A model generated the notes under the pieces. The model searched no databases. It was given only the letters and a program-made list of their open reading frames with translations, and was not told the DNA's origin. A stretch of DNA of 64,000 bases. Source: Blautia pseudococcoides (GTDB taxonomy: Bacteria; Bacillota; Clostridia; Lachnospirales; Lachnospiraceae). Shown here in pieces: positions 53,165-62,399 of the stretch. Numbering within the stretch: position 1 is the first letter of the stretch; the number at the start of each line of letters is the position of its first letter. Position numbers and translations under genes: made by a program. Location of the stretch: NCBI RefSeq assembly GCF_001689125.2, contig NZ_CP015405.2, positions 463,001 to 527,000 of the forward strand, in the 5' to 3' direction.

Positions 53165-54463
53165 ATGATAATGTTAAAAAAAAGTTGTCCCTTTTTGTTT
53201 CTTTTGGTATCGTTAGTATTAAGTATGAGCATGATGACAGTAAATGCAGCCGCAGCAGTAAGCAATGGTACGGTTTATCCGGTTGAATCCAACAACATAC
53301 AGGGATGGCCTGCAGGACCGGAAGTGGCATGTGAAACGGCAGTATTGATGGAGGCAGATAATGGAAATATCCTCTACAGCAAAGGAGGAGATGAACTTCG
53401 TTATCCTGCCAGTATCACGAAAATAATGACAGCATTACTGGCAATTGAAAATCTGCAGCTTGACACACAGGTGACATTTTCAGAAAACAGTGTGGCATCC
53501 GAACAGGTAGCCGGCAGCAGTACGCTTCATATGCAGGTCGGAGAAGTGATAACTGTAGAAGATTGTCTGTATGGACTGATCATTCAGTCAGCCAATGAGA
53601 TCGCGATCCAGCTGGCAGAGCAGGTATCGGGATCAGAAGCAGCTTTTGCAGAGCTTATGAATCAAAGAGCAGCAGAGATAGGCTGCAAAAGCACAAATTT
53701 TGTCAATGCCAGCGGGCTGCCGGATGAAAACCATTATACAACAGCTTATGATATGGCGTTGATCTGCAGAGAGGCCTTAAAAAATCAAACGTTTCGCACA
53801 GTGATCCAGACAGAAAACTACGTGATTCCGCCTACAAATTTGTCTGCAGGTGCCAGGGAACTGCATACGCACCACCCGCTATTGGCATCAGAATCTGCAG
53901 AATACTATGAAGGATGCCTGGGAGGAAAATCCGGCAGTACAGAAGCAGCAGGAAAGACGTTGGTAACGGCGGCAGAAAGGAAAGGGATTACCCTTATTGC
54001 TGTGGTAATGAAGGGAGCAGATATGGGTCCTAACTGCCAGGATACCACGAATCTTCTGAACTATGGGTTTGATAATTTTAAAAAGATTGATTTGAATCAG
54101 GGGTTTGTATTAGTTCCGTCAAATGTGAGAATGGAAGAGCTTCAGTGTGAAGAAAACGTGCAGCAGGATGGAAGCGTTTTGTTAAACTACAGTTATTCTG
54201 GACAGCCTGTGGGAAGTGCATATAAGGAAGAAGAAAAACCACAGGAAGAAATGAAAGAAAAACCAACTGCTGAAAAAGGTGTATCTGAGTCAAATGATGA
54301 AAACACACAGCAGCAGGATAAGAACAATAGAAGTCAATCTCATTCTTTAATGGATGCACTTTTAATATTGCTGGCAGTTCTGATCGCAGTGCTTGTAATC
54401 CTCATTGTCCTGCTTACAAAAAAAGATAGAAGAAAAAATAAGAGAAGAAAGAAAAAAAGATAA
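53165..54463 (+). CDS. D-alanyl-D-alanine carboxypeptidase (DacA/DacF-type), membrane-anchored
   Basis: A 432-residue penicillin-binding protein of the S11 family. A signal peptide (1-29, ending NAAAA) is followed by the catalytic domain (about 45-280) with SITK (SxxK), SAN (SxN) and KSG, the three active-site motifs. A Lys/Glu/Gln-rich linker and a C-terminal transmembrane helix (about 397-420) with a very basic tail end the protein; most DacA-type enzymes end in an amphipathic helix instead. It trims the terminal D-Ala of the stem peptide, which would also limit substrates for D,D-cross-linking. It lies between the two glycan operons. Confidence 0.93.
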   Translation: MIMLKKSCPFLFLLVSLVLSMSMMTVNAAAAVSNGTVYPVESNNIQGWPAGPEVACETAVLMEADNGNILYSKGGDELRYPASITKIMTALLAIENLQLDTQVTFSENSVASEQVAGSSTLHMQVGEVITVEDCLYGLIIQSANEIAIQLAEQVSGSEAAFAELMNQRAAEIGCKSTNFVNASGLPDENHYTTAYDMALICREALKNQTFRTVIQTENYVIPPTNLSAGARELHTHHPLLASESAEYYEGCLGGKSGSTEAAGKTLVTAAERKGITLIAVVMKGADMGPNCQDTTNLLNYGFDNFKKIDLNQGFVLVPSNVRMEELQCEENVQQDGSVLLNYSYSGQPVGSAYKEEEKPQEEMKEKPTAEKGVSESNDENTQQQDKNNRSQSHSLMDALLILLAVLIAVLVILIVLLTKKDRRKNKRRKKKR

Positions 54464-54509
54464 CAGGTTAATAATGAAAATTAAAATAAATAAAAGTGAG
54501 GAAAAAGTT

Positions 54510-55076
54510 ATGGGAAAAATAACAGTAGAAACATGTGAGATTGATGGTTTAAAAGTAATTACGCCGGCTGTGTTTGGCGATGAGCGCGGTTATTTTATGG
54601 AAACATATAATTACAATGATTACAAAGCTGCAGGCATTGATATGGAATTTGTACAGGACAACCAATCCAGCTCAAAAAAAGGCGTATTAAGAGGTCTTCA
54701 TTTCCAGATTCATTATCCGCAGGACAAGTTAGTACGTGTTGTAAGCGGGGAAGTATTTGATGTGGCTGTTGATTTGCGTCCGGGATCCAAGACATTTGGA
54801 AAATGGTATGGTGTGGTTTTGTCAGCAGAAAATAAAAAACAGTTTTTTATACCTAAAAATTTTGCACATGGTTTTGTGGTTCTTTCCGAACATGCGGAAT
54901 TTGCATATAAATGTACGGATTTCTACCATCCTAATGATGAGGGCGGATTAAAATGGAATGACCCGGATATTGGAGTTGAATGGCCGATACCTCAGGGAAT
55001 GACGGAAAAAGATTTGACCATTTCTGAAAAAGATCATAATTGGAGCGGAATTAAAGAGTATATGGAAAGCAAATAA
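54510..55076 (+). CDS. rfbC: dTDP-4-dehydrorhamnose 3,5-epimerase
   Basis: 188 residues from the ATG at 54510, chosen by the GTGAGG site upstream and by family length; upstream in-frame starts would run into the carboxypeptidase gene. Cupin-fold motifs VFGDERGYFMETYN, DNQSSSKKGVLRGLHFQ and FIPKNFAHGFVVLSE are present, including the catalytic His in LRGLHFQ. RfbC makes dTDP-4-keto-L-rhamnose, one step before dTDP-L-rhamnose. rfbA, rfbB and rfbD are not in the window. It heads an operon of export and transferase genes, so a rhamnose-containing polymer is likely. Confidence 0.95.
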   Translation: MGKITVETCEIDGLKVITPAVFGDERGYFMETYNYNDYKAAGIDMEFVQDNQSSSKKGVLRGLHFQIHYPQDKLVRVVSGEVFDVAVDLRPGSKTFGKWYGVVLSAENKKQFFIPKNFAHGFVVLSEHAEFAYKCTDFYHPNDEGGLKWNDPDIGVEWPIPQGMTEKDLTISEKDHNWSGIKEYMESK

Positions 55077-55089
55077 ACAGGAGCAGAAT

Positions 55090-55899
55090 ATGAAAGAAAA
55101 AATATTAGGGTTACCGCTGGAGCTATATCATAATAAAGGACTTATATTGTCATTGTCTAAAAATGATTTTAAGACAAAATATGCAGGTTCTTATCTGGGC
55201 ATTGTATGGGCATTCATTCAGCCGATTGTTACGATCATGGTATACTGGTTTGTATTTACCGTTGGACTGAAGGCCGGTGATATGGCGGAATATCCATTTG
55301 TTCTTTATCTGATTTCGGGAATTGTTCCCTGGTTCTTTTTCCAGGATGCGCTGAATGGTGGAACTAATGCATTGATGGAGTATAATTATCTGGTTAAGAA
55401 AGTGGTTTTCAAAATCAGTATTCTTCCTATTGTGAAGGTGTTTTCAGCTTTATTTGTGCATGTGTTTTTTGTGGCATTTGCGCTTGTTATTTGTTCAGTA
55501 AATGGGTTTACACCTAATCTATATACACTGCAGATTATTTATTATACGGGCTGCACATTTGTGTTCGCATTGGCTCTTGTCTATGCTACCAGTGCCATTG
55601 TGGTATTTTTCCGGGATTTGACACAGATAATTAATATTATTCTTCAGGTAGGTGTGTGGATGACACCTATTATGTGGGATTTAAATATGCTGAGTGGGCA
55701 TCCCATGCTGATGAAAGCATTTAAGCTGAACCCCATGTATTATATTGTATCCGGATATAGAGACTCCATATTAGGACAGACCGGACTTGCTGCTCATTGG
55801 AAATGGGGAATCTATTTCTGGGTTGTGACGATTATAATATTTGCCTTTGGTTCTGTAATATTCAAACGTCTGAAACCACATTTTGCAGATGTATTGTAA
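55090..55899 (+). CDS. wzm: ABC-2 type polysaccharide export permease (Wzm/TagG-like)
   Basis: A 269-residue ABC-2 membrane protein with six transmembrane helices. The block SKNDFKTKYAGSYLGIVWAFIQPIVTIMVYW is the standard N-terminal region of O-antigen and teichoic acid permeases. It exports a completed lipid-linked glycan with the ATPase encoded next (12-base gap). The ribosome binding site ACAGGAG stands before the ATG. It could equally be called TagG; the context of glycosyltransferases and rfbC points to a rhamnose-type glycan. Confidence 0.93.
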   Translation: MKEKILGLPLELYHNKGLILSLSKNDFKTKYAGSYLGIVWAFIQPIVTIMVYWFVFTVGLKAGDMAEYPFVLYLISGIVPWFFFQDALNGGTNALMEYNYLVKKVVFKISILPIVKVFSALFVHVFFVAFALVICSVNGFTPNLYTLQIIYYTGCTFVFALALVYATSAIVVFFRDLTQIINIILQVGVWMTPIMWDLNMLSGHPMLMKAFKLNPMYYIVSGYRDSILGQTGLAAHWKWGIYFWVVTIIIFAFGSVIFKRLKPHFADVL

Positions 55900-55911
55900 G
55901 GAGAAAATTGC

Positions 55912-57222
55912 ATGTCAGATAATATCATAGCAGTGGAGCATCTTAGTAAGATGTATAAATTATACGACAAACCTATGGACCGGTTGAAAGAGTCACTGGG
56001 GTTGTCAAGAAAAAAGAAATATAAAGAGCACTATGCTTTACAGGATGTATCCTTCCAGGTTAGCAAGGGGGAAACGGTTGGAATTATCGGTACAAATGGT
56101 TCCGGAAAATCCACTATATTAAAAATTATTACTGGAGTTTTAAATCCTACAAACGGTAGTGTAAGGGTGAATGGCAGGATTTCTGCCCTATTGGAGTTAG
56201 GCGCGGGATTCAACATGGAATATTCCGGACTTGAGAATGTTTATTTGAATGGCACGATGATTGGCTTTTCCAGAGAAGAAATTGATGCTAAACTAGAGGA
56301 TATCCTCAATTTTGCTGATATTGGTGAATTTATTCATCAGCCTGTGAAGACTTATTCCAGCGGTATGTTTGTGAGGCTTGCGTTTGCGGTTGCCATTAAT
56401 ATTGAACCTGAAATCCTCATAGTAGATGAGGCATTATCGGTAGGGGATGTTTTTTTTCAGGCGAAATGCTATAGGAAGTTTGAAGAATTCAAGAAGATGG
56501 GACGTACCATCCTGTTTGTAAGCCATGATTTGGGAAGTATCAGCAAATATTGTGACAGAGTGGTTCTTCTTAACAAAGGGAATAAAGTGGCAGAAGGAAG
56601 ACCGAAAGAGATGGTTGACCTGTATAAAAAGATTCTGGTAGGTCAGGATGTATCTGTCATAGAAGAGATAGAGGAAGAATCTGATAAGATACTGCAGGAA
56701 AAGGAAATGGACTATGAGCATGATATTGAAGTATGGAAAAAGTATATGCTTATTAATCCGGATCTGCAGAGCTATGGAGACGGCAGAGCAGAGATTATTG
56801 ACTTCGGTATCTTTGACGAGGAAGGTAAAATCACCAATACAGTATATAAAATGCAGTATTTTACTCTGCGAATGAAGATAAAATTTAACAGTAAGATTAT
56901 AAATCCTATTTTTGCTTTCAGCCTCAAGGACTTAAAAGGAACAGAACTGACAGGAACGAATACGGTTATTGAAAAGGCAGAAACCGGGATCGTTCTGGAG
57001 GGAGAGGTGGCTGAGATTTCCTTTACCCAGAAAATGAGATTACAGGGTGGGCAATATCTGCTGCAGTTGGGATGTACAGGCTTTGAGGGGAATGATGATT
57101 TTGTTGTATACCATCGTTTATATGACATTTGCTGTATTCAGGTGATTGCTGATAAGACAACAGTAGGTTATTTTGATATGGATACCCGGGTAAATTATGC
57201 AAAAGGAGCAGTTCATGAATAG
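55912..57222 (+). CDS. wzt: ABC polysaccharide exporter ATPase with C-terminal glycan-binding domain (Wzt-like)
   Basis: A 436-residue protein. The ATPase (about 1-245) has Walker A GTNGSGKST, signature YSSGM (in VKTYSSGMFVRL) and Walker B ILIVDEALSVGD. A linker (about 245-280) leads to a C-terminal beta domain (about 285-425) of the Wzt type, recognisable from VYKMQYFTLRMKIKFN and the LQGGQYLLQLGC block. In E. coli O8/O9a this domain recognises the terminal modification of the finished chain and so couples export to chain capping. Its presence here supports capping of the glycan, in agreement with the methyltransferase and kinase-like genes downstream. The next gene overlaps by 8 bases. Confidence 0.93.
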   Translation: MSDNIIAVEHLSKMYKLYDKPMDRLKESLGLSRKKKYKEHYALQDVSFQVSKGETVGIIGTNGSGKSTILKIITGVLNPTNGSVRVNGRISALLELGAGFNMEYSGLENVYLNGTMIGFSREEIDAKLEDILNFADIGEFIHQPVKTYSSGMFVRLAFAVAINIEPEILIVDEALSVGDVFFQAKCYRKFEEFKKMGRTILFVSHDLGSISKYCDRVVLLNKGNKVAEGRPKEMVDLYKKILVGQDVSVIEEIEEESDKILQEKEMDYEHDIEVWKKYMLINPDLQSYGDGRAEIIDFGIFDEEGKITNTVYKMQYFTLRMKIKFNSKIINPIFAFSLKDLKGTELTGTNTVIEKAETGIVLEGEVAEISFTQKMRLQGGQYLLQLGCTGFEGNDDFVVYHRLYDICCIQVIADKTTVGYFDMDTRVNYAKGAVHE

Positions 57223-60064
57223 TAGTGGAGAAAACATTAAATTTTCTGTTTTAATTCCGGTATATAACGTGGAAATACACTGGCTTCAGAGAGCGATCGA
57301 ATCTGTTGCAAACCAGGTGTATGGAAACTGGGAATTGTGTCTTGTGGATGATTGTTCTACGGATCACAGGGTGAGAGAGTATTTGTCTGGTATTCGTGAT
57401 AAGAGAATAAAGGTAAAGCTTCTTGAAAAAAACAGCGGCATTTCAGCAGCAACTAATGAGGCGGCAGTCCTTGCAGATGGTGATTATCTGGTCTTAATGG
57501 ATAATGACGATGAGATTGCTGAAAATGCACTTCTGGAATTTTCGGATGTTATTAAAAATACTGGAGCGGATATTTTATACAGTGATCAGGACATCGTTGA
57601 CGCAGAAGGAAACCATAGGGATCCTTTCTGTAAGCCGGATTGGTCACCGGAATTGCTGTTAAGTCAGATGTATATAGGCCATTTACTTGGTTTTAAACGG
57701 AGTCTTTTTGAAAAAGCAGGGGGATTTCGTTCAGAATTTAATGGAAGCCAGGATTATGATCTGATGCTCCGTATGTCTGAAATCACAGATAATATTGTTC
57801 ATATACCGAAAATATTGTATTCCTGGCGGGCAATCCCTTCTTCAACTGCCAATAATCCAGAGTCTAAGCCATATGCGCAGGTTGTGGGATTGAAAGCTGT
57901 ACAGGAGCATTTAGACCGTGTTTATGGGAAGGAAGCTGCCAAAGCATATGAGACAGAGAATTATTTTGTATATGATGTGAGGTATTGTCTGAAAGAACAT
58001 CCACTGGTATCTGTAATTATTCCTACGAAAGATCATGCCCTGCTTTTGGAAAAGGCAGTGCAGAGTATCCTGCGGTTTACCAGGTATGACAGATATGAGA
58101 TAATTATATTGGATAATAATTCAGAAGAGGCAGAGACCTTTGCATATTTTAAAGATGTTGCTGAGAAAAACCAAAATGTTCATGTTGTGACGGCTGCATT
58201 TGAGTTTAATTGGTCAAAACTGAATAATTTTGGAATGAAGCATGCAGATGGAGACATCTATATATTCCTGAATAATGATGTGGAAATCAGCAGCAGTGAA
58301 TGGATGTACCGGCTAGTGGAGAAAGTGGTACAGCCGGATATAGGTGTAGCAGGGGCTCTTTTGTTATATGAAGATAATACGATTCAGCATGCCGGGGTAA
58401 TTGCGGGCATGGGTGGTTGGGGAGATCATGTTTATAAGGGAATGTCCCCGGTTCATTATGGTTCTCCTTTTGTATCGCCCATGGTAACCAGAAATGTTAC
58501 TGCGGTTACGGGTGCGTGTATGGCAGTGTCTAAGAAAACCATTGAAAAGATTGGTCCATTTGATGAACGCTTTTTGATATGCGGAAGTGATGTAGAACTG
58601 TGTATAAGAGCATTGCAAAAAGGATACCGGAATGTATATGATCCCTATGTAAGACTTTACCATTTTGAGTCAAAAACCAGGGATTCCTATATTCCTGAGG
58701 TGGATTTTGAGATGTCACGGAACATGTATGCCCCATATCTGGCAGAAGGAGATCCTTATTATAACATTCAATTAGATACGTTTAGTTGTATACCTAAATT
58801 GAAAGCTGAGGCAAAAGAAAAAAGTGTGGAGGAGACAATAGTGGATGAATATCTCCACGGGGATTATGAGGAAGGTATTTTTAACAGTCAGGAAATTGAT
58901 ACTCATATAGCGGAGATAAATCCTTATATATTCCGGCAGTCTGCGCACAAAAATAAAAGAATCAATATTCTTTTGCCTTCTATAAATCCGGAGCATGTTT
59001 TCGGTGGTATTTCTACTGCCCTTAAATTTTTTGAAAAGCTGGCTGAAAGTACGGGATTCGACAAAAGGATAGTCCTGGTAGATGCAGTTCCCTCTGTGGC
59101 AGCCATTCAGGCATATGAAAAAAACTATACGTTTGTAAAATGGGAAGAAGACAGCCAGGCGAAAGCCCAGATTATTCCGTACAGTGAACGGAACGGATGG
59201 ACGCTTCCGGTATCAGAGAATGATTATTTTATGTTCACAGGCTGGTGGACAGCGCATTGTGCACAGGAAGCCTATGAAGAGTTCGAGAGGAAGACTGGAA
59301 TAAAACCCAGACCGTTTATTAATTTTATTCAGGATTATGAGCCGGGATTTTATGCCTGGTCCACAAGATATCTTTTGGCAGACGCAACCTATAAGCACCC
59401 CTATCCTCAGATCGCAGTCTTTAATACAAAATTGCTGCAGGACTATTTTCATTGGCAGGGATACAAATTTTATAAGGAGTTTGCTTTTGATCCGGTGCTA
59501 AATACAGTGCTGAAGGAAAAACTGTATGCTATGAACAGCAACATGAAAAAGAAGAAACAGATTTTGATATACGGTCGTCCGGGAACAGAAAGAAATGCTT
59601 TTAAACTGATAGTTGCCGCACTGCGTAAATGGATTGGAATACAGGAAGATGCAGTAGAATGGAATATTATATCAGCAGGAGAGATGCACCCCAAAGTATA
59701 TCTGGGAAAAGGGAAATATTTGAATTCTGCAGGGAAATTAACTTTGGATGAATATGCACAAGTGCTTCAGGAGTCTTATGCAGGTATATCTCTTATGGCA
59801 TCTCCTCACCCCAGTTATCCACCTCTGGAGATGTCGGTTTTTGGAATTAAAGTTATTACAAATACATTTGCCAATAAAGATTTGAAAACTTTTAATGACT
59901 TTATTGTATCTTTAAATAACATCAGTCCAAACCATATTGCTAAAAAATTAAATGAAATTTGCAACGATTACCGTATTATAGTAGAGAACAGGATCGTGAA
60001 TAAAGATTACTGCGAAAATGACAGTGTGTTCAGCTTTATAAATGAGATAAAGGAAATGCTGTAA
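57215..60064 (+). CDS. Multidomain glycosyltransferase: GT2 + GT2 + WsaF-like
   Basis: 949 residues from the ATG at 57215 (AAAAGGAG upstream), overlapping wzt by 8 bases. The first GT2 domain (about 8-260) has FSVLIPVYNVEIHWLQRAI and LMDNDDEIAENA. The second (about 268-510) has VSVIIPTKDHALLLEKAV, LNNDVEI and the ALLLYEDNTIQHAGVI block of rhamnosyltransferase-type GT2s. The C-terminal region (about 575-945) has INILLPSINPEHVFGGIS and EMSVFGIKVITN and resembles WsaF, a GT-B rhamnosyltransferase. Three catalytic units in one chain suggest it builds much of a repeat unit, probably with rhamnose. Linkages and donors cannot be deduced. Confidence 0.87.
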   Translation: MNSSGENIKFSVLIPVYNVEIHWLQRAIESVANQVYGNWELCLVDDCSTDHRVREYLSGIRDKRIKVKLLEKNSGISAATNEAAVLADGDYLVLMDNDDEIAENALLEFSDVIKNTGADILYSDQDIVDAEGNHRDPFCKPDWSPELLLSQMYIGHLLGFKRSLFEKAGGFRSEFNGSQDYDLMLRMSEITDNIVHIPKILYSWRAIPSSTANNPESKPYAQVVGLKAVQEHLDRVYGKEAAKAYETENYFVYDVRYCLKEHPLVSVIIPTKDHALLLEKAVQSILRFTRYDRYEIIILDNNSEEAETFAYFKDVAEKNQNVHVVTAAFEFNWSKLNNFGMKHADGDIYIFLNNDVEISSSEWMYRLVEKVVQPDIGVAGALLLYEDNTIQHAGVIAGMGGWGDHVYKGMSPVHYGSPFVSPMVTRNVTAVTGACMAVSKKTIEKIGPFDERFLICGSDVELCIRALQKGYRNVYDPYVRLYHFESKTRDSYIPEVDFEMSRNMYAPYLAEGDPYYNIQLDTFSCIPKLKAEAKEKSVEETIVDEYLHGDYEEGIFNSQEIDTHIAEINPYIFRQSAHKNKRINILLPSINPEHVFGGISTALKFFEKLAESTGFDKRIVLVDAVPSVAAIQAYEKNYTFVKWEEDSQAKAQIIPYSERNGWTLPVSENDYFMFTGWWTAHCAQEAYEEFERKTGIKPRPFINFIQDYEPGFYAWSTRYLLADATYKHPYPQIAVFNTKLLQDYFHWQGYKFYKEFAFDPVLNTVLKEKLYAMNSNMKKKKQILIYGRPGTERNAFKLIVAALRKWIGIQEDAVEWNIISAGEMHPKVYLGKGKYLNSAGKLTLDEYAQVLQESYAGISLMASPHPSYPPLEMSVFGIKVITNTFANKDLKTFNDFIVSLNNISPNHIAKKLNEICNDYRIIVENRIVNKDYCENDSVFSFINEIKEML

Positions 60065-60087
60065 TAATGCCGGAGGAGGGAGTTTCA

Positions 60088-60993
60088 ATGGTTGAGGAGA
60101 TTGGAAAAGTAAAATTAAATTATGAGTTTTACAGGGGAACAGATGCATATAGCGATGGTGAGATAGAGAATGATCTGCTGAGCCTTGTGAAAGAAGAGGA
60201 AAATGTGGACCGTATTCTTCAAAAGGATAACAGGTGGCCTGTCTTATATCATTTGTCTCCGGTGAGGCAAAATATATTAGAATGGTATCCTTTTACTAAA
60301 AAAGACAGTGTACTGGAAGTAGGAGCCGGATGCGGTGCAATTAGCGGAGTATTGTCACGTCTGGCAGGCAAAGTGACCTGTATCGAATTGTCAAAAAGAA
60401 GGTCATTGATCAATGCCTACAGAAACAAAAATTGTGAAAATATGGAGATAATGGTTGGGAATTTCAATGATATCAAATTAGAAGAGAAATTTGACTATAT
60501 TACCCTGATTGGCGTTTTTGAATATGCAGGATATTATACAGATGCAGAGGAACCGTTTCCTGCATTTCTACAGAATCTGAAGCAGATGCTGAAACCGGGT
60601 GGCCATATTTTAATTGCCATTGAAAACAAATTCGGTCTGAAGTACTGGGCAGGAGCCAGAGAGGATCATACGGGACAGCTTTTTGACGGTATAGAGGGGT
60701 ATCATAAGACAGATAGCTGTGTCAGAACATTTTCTAAAAAGGAGATAACATCTATTATATACCAGGCCGGGTTTGATAAAATGAATTTTTACTACCCATT
60801 TCCCGATTATAAATTTCCCGTTCAGATTTTCTCGGATGATTATCTTCCGAAAGCGGAAGAACTGGCCTGTGGTAAGGACAGCTTTGACAATACCAGATGG
60901 ATACTGTTTGATGAAACGGCAGTCAGCCAGCAATTGGCAAAGGACGGCAGTTTTGAATTTTTTGCCAATTCATTTATGATTGAAGCGGAATAG
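60088..60993 (+). CDS. Class I SAM-dependent methyltransferase, possible chain-capping enzyme
   Basis: 302 residues from the ATG at 60088, chosen because GGAGGAGGGAG stands before it; the ATG at 60067 has no site. The SAM-binding glycine motif is VLEVGAGCGAISGVLSRL, followed by the acidic VTCIELSKRR strand and FDYITLIGVFEYAG. The methyl acceptor cannot be read from sequence. The N-terminal 70 residues and C-terminal part are not typical of small-molecule methyltransferases and resemble methyltransferases in O-polysaccharide loci. It is followed after 13 bases by a kinase-like protein with coiled coil: together they have the domain order of WbdD, the methyl-phosphate chain terminator of E. coli O8/O9a. 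Confidence 0.85.
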   Translation: MVEEIGKVKLNYEFYRGTDAYSDGEIENDLLSLVKEEENVDRILQKDNRWPVLYHLSPVRQNILEWYPFTKKDSVLEVGAGCGAISGVLSRLAGKVTCIELSKRRSLINAYRNKNCENMEIMVGNFNDIKLEEKFDYITLIGVFEYAGYYTDAEEPFPAFLQNLKQMLKPGGHILIAIENKFGLKYWAGAREDHTGQLFDGIEGYHKTDSCVRTFSKKEITSIIYQAGFDKMNFYYPFPDYKFPVQIFSDDYLPKAEELACGKDSFDNTRWILFDETAVSQQLAKDGSFEFFANSFMIEAE

Positions 60994-61006
60994 AAGGAGT
61001 GCCAAA

Positions 61007-62389
61007 GTGAAAAAAATATATTCCAAATTTACAAAAGAGCGTGATAGAAGATTCCAGATAGAGACTGCAATATATGTGACAGAGAACGGCAAAAAAGCAA
61101 TTAGTAAAAGAGCTCTTCTTCCGGAAGGACAGAAACATATTGATAATATGTATCAGAATTATCAATACTTTAAGGAACAGGGAATAAGTCTTCTGACGCC
61201 CTGCAGGATGGAGCACAAGGCTGTCTTTTTTGATTTTGTTACGGGGGACAGTTATTATACACAAATTCTGCAGGCACTTGAGGATAAAGATCAGAATCGT
61301 CTGCAGTTTGTTCTGGAAAAATATAAAGATATTTTTGAAACAATGTATCCTGCACAGACCTCGTTTGAAAAAACAGAAAGTTTTGTTTCGGTTTTTGGTG
61401 ATATAGATATACCATCTGGGATGTCTGCAGTTAAAAAGTTGAATATTGATTTGACATTTGATAACTTAGTGGAAAACGGAGAAAATACTATTATACTGGA
61501 TTATGAATGGATTTTTGATTTTCTGGTACCGGTCAAATTTTCAATATACAGGGCCCTCTTTGCTATTGCTTTGAAGCACAAAGCAGTTCTTAACAAATTA
61601 ATGACAGAGGATGAGCTGTTTGAATATTTTAATATAAGCAAAGAAGAACGTAAAATATTTGCGCAAATGAATGATGGGTTTATGTTCTATGTGGAGGGAA
61701 AAGATTACTCTTATTCCAGAACCTTAAATCAGTATAAACAGGAAGTGTATTATTTTGATGAAGAGATGAAGACAGAATCTTCATATGCCCAGATATATCT
61801 CGACAGAGGAATGGGGTATTCAGAGGAAAACAGCAGGATGTTTCCTATCTTAAAAGGGCAAAGGGAAGTTGAGTTGGAGATGACTTTAAATCCGCTTCAC
61901 ATGCCCAGGGAAATCCGTATAGACCCACTAAATACATCTGTGATGATCCGATTGATTTATATGGAGGCGGATACAACAGAAGGTATAAGAAAAATAACAA
62001 TAGAACAGACAGAACAGAATGCAAATACATGTGCGGGGAATGATCTGGTATTTAAAAGTAGTGACCCCCAGATTCTCCTGCGTGTTTTAGAGGGAGAACA
62101 ATGGACAAGCATCAGAATCAAATATGAAATCTTATTCTCCGAACTGAAAAATGCAGAGCCTTACTTGCAGCTCTGTAAAAAAAGAGAAGAAGAATTAAAA
62201 GAAAAGATTGAAGAGCAGGGACAATTACTTCATGCGAGTGCAAAACGATTTGTAGAATTGGAGGAACTTTTGCAGCTCTATAAAGATAAATTGAATTATA
62301 TAGAAAATACCCGGGCATATCGCTCCCTGCTTAAGCAGAAAGTAGAACAGATTCATCTTTGGGATAAGCTAAAGGAACAGGACAACTAA
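61007..62389 (+). CDS. Kinase-like protein with C-terminal coiled coil
   Basis: 460 residues from a GTG at 61007 with GAAGGAG upstream. Not a standard annotated family; I read a protein-kinase/choline-kinase-like fold in about residues 10-200: candidate ATP lysine Lys34 in AISKRAL, catalytic loop IDLTFDN (Asp148, Asn153, the D-x4-N spacing) and metal-binding Asp165 in ILDYEW. A beta-rich middle region (about 270-385) follows. The last 75 residues form a heptad-like coiled coil with a RAYRSLLKQK ending. Position behind a methyltransferase and downstream of an ABC exporter with a Wzt-type C-terminal domain matches the methyltransferase-kinase-coiled-coil organisation of WbdD. The kinase activity is inferred. 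Confidence 0.65.
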   Translation: MKKIYSKFTKERDRRFQIETAIYVTENGKKAISKRALLPEGQKHIDNMYQNYQYFKEQGISLLTPCRMEHKAVFFDFVTGDSYYTQILQALEDKDQNRLQFVLEKYKDIFETMYPAQTSFEKTESFVSVFGDIDIPSGMSAVKKLNIDLTFDNLVENGENTIILDYEWIFDFLVPVKFSIYRALFAIALKHKAVLNKLMTEDELFEYFNISKEERKIFAQMNDGFMFYVEGKDYSYSRTLNQYKQEVYYFDEEMKTESSYAQIYLDRGMGYSEENSRMFPILKGQREVELEMTLNPLHMPREIRIDPLNTSVMIRLIYMEADTTEGIRKITIEQTEQNANTCAGNDLVFKSSDPQILLRVLEGEQWTSIRIKYEILFSELKNAEPYLQLCKKREEELKEKIEEQGQLLHASAKRFVELEELLQLYKDKLNYIENTRAYRSLLKQKVEQIHLWDKLKEQDN

Positions 62390-62399
62390 AGGAGTATTT

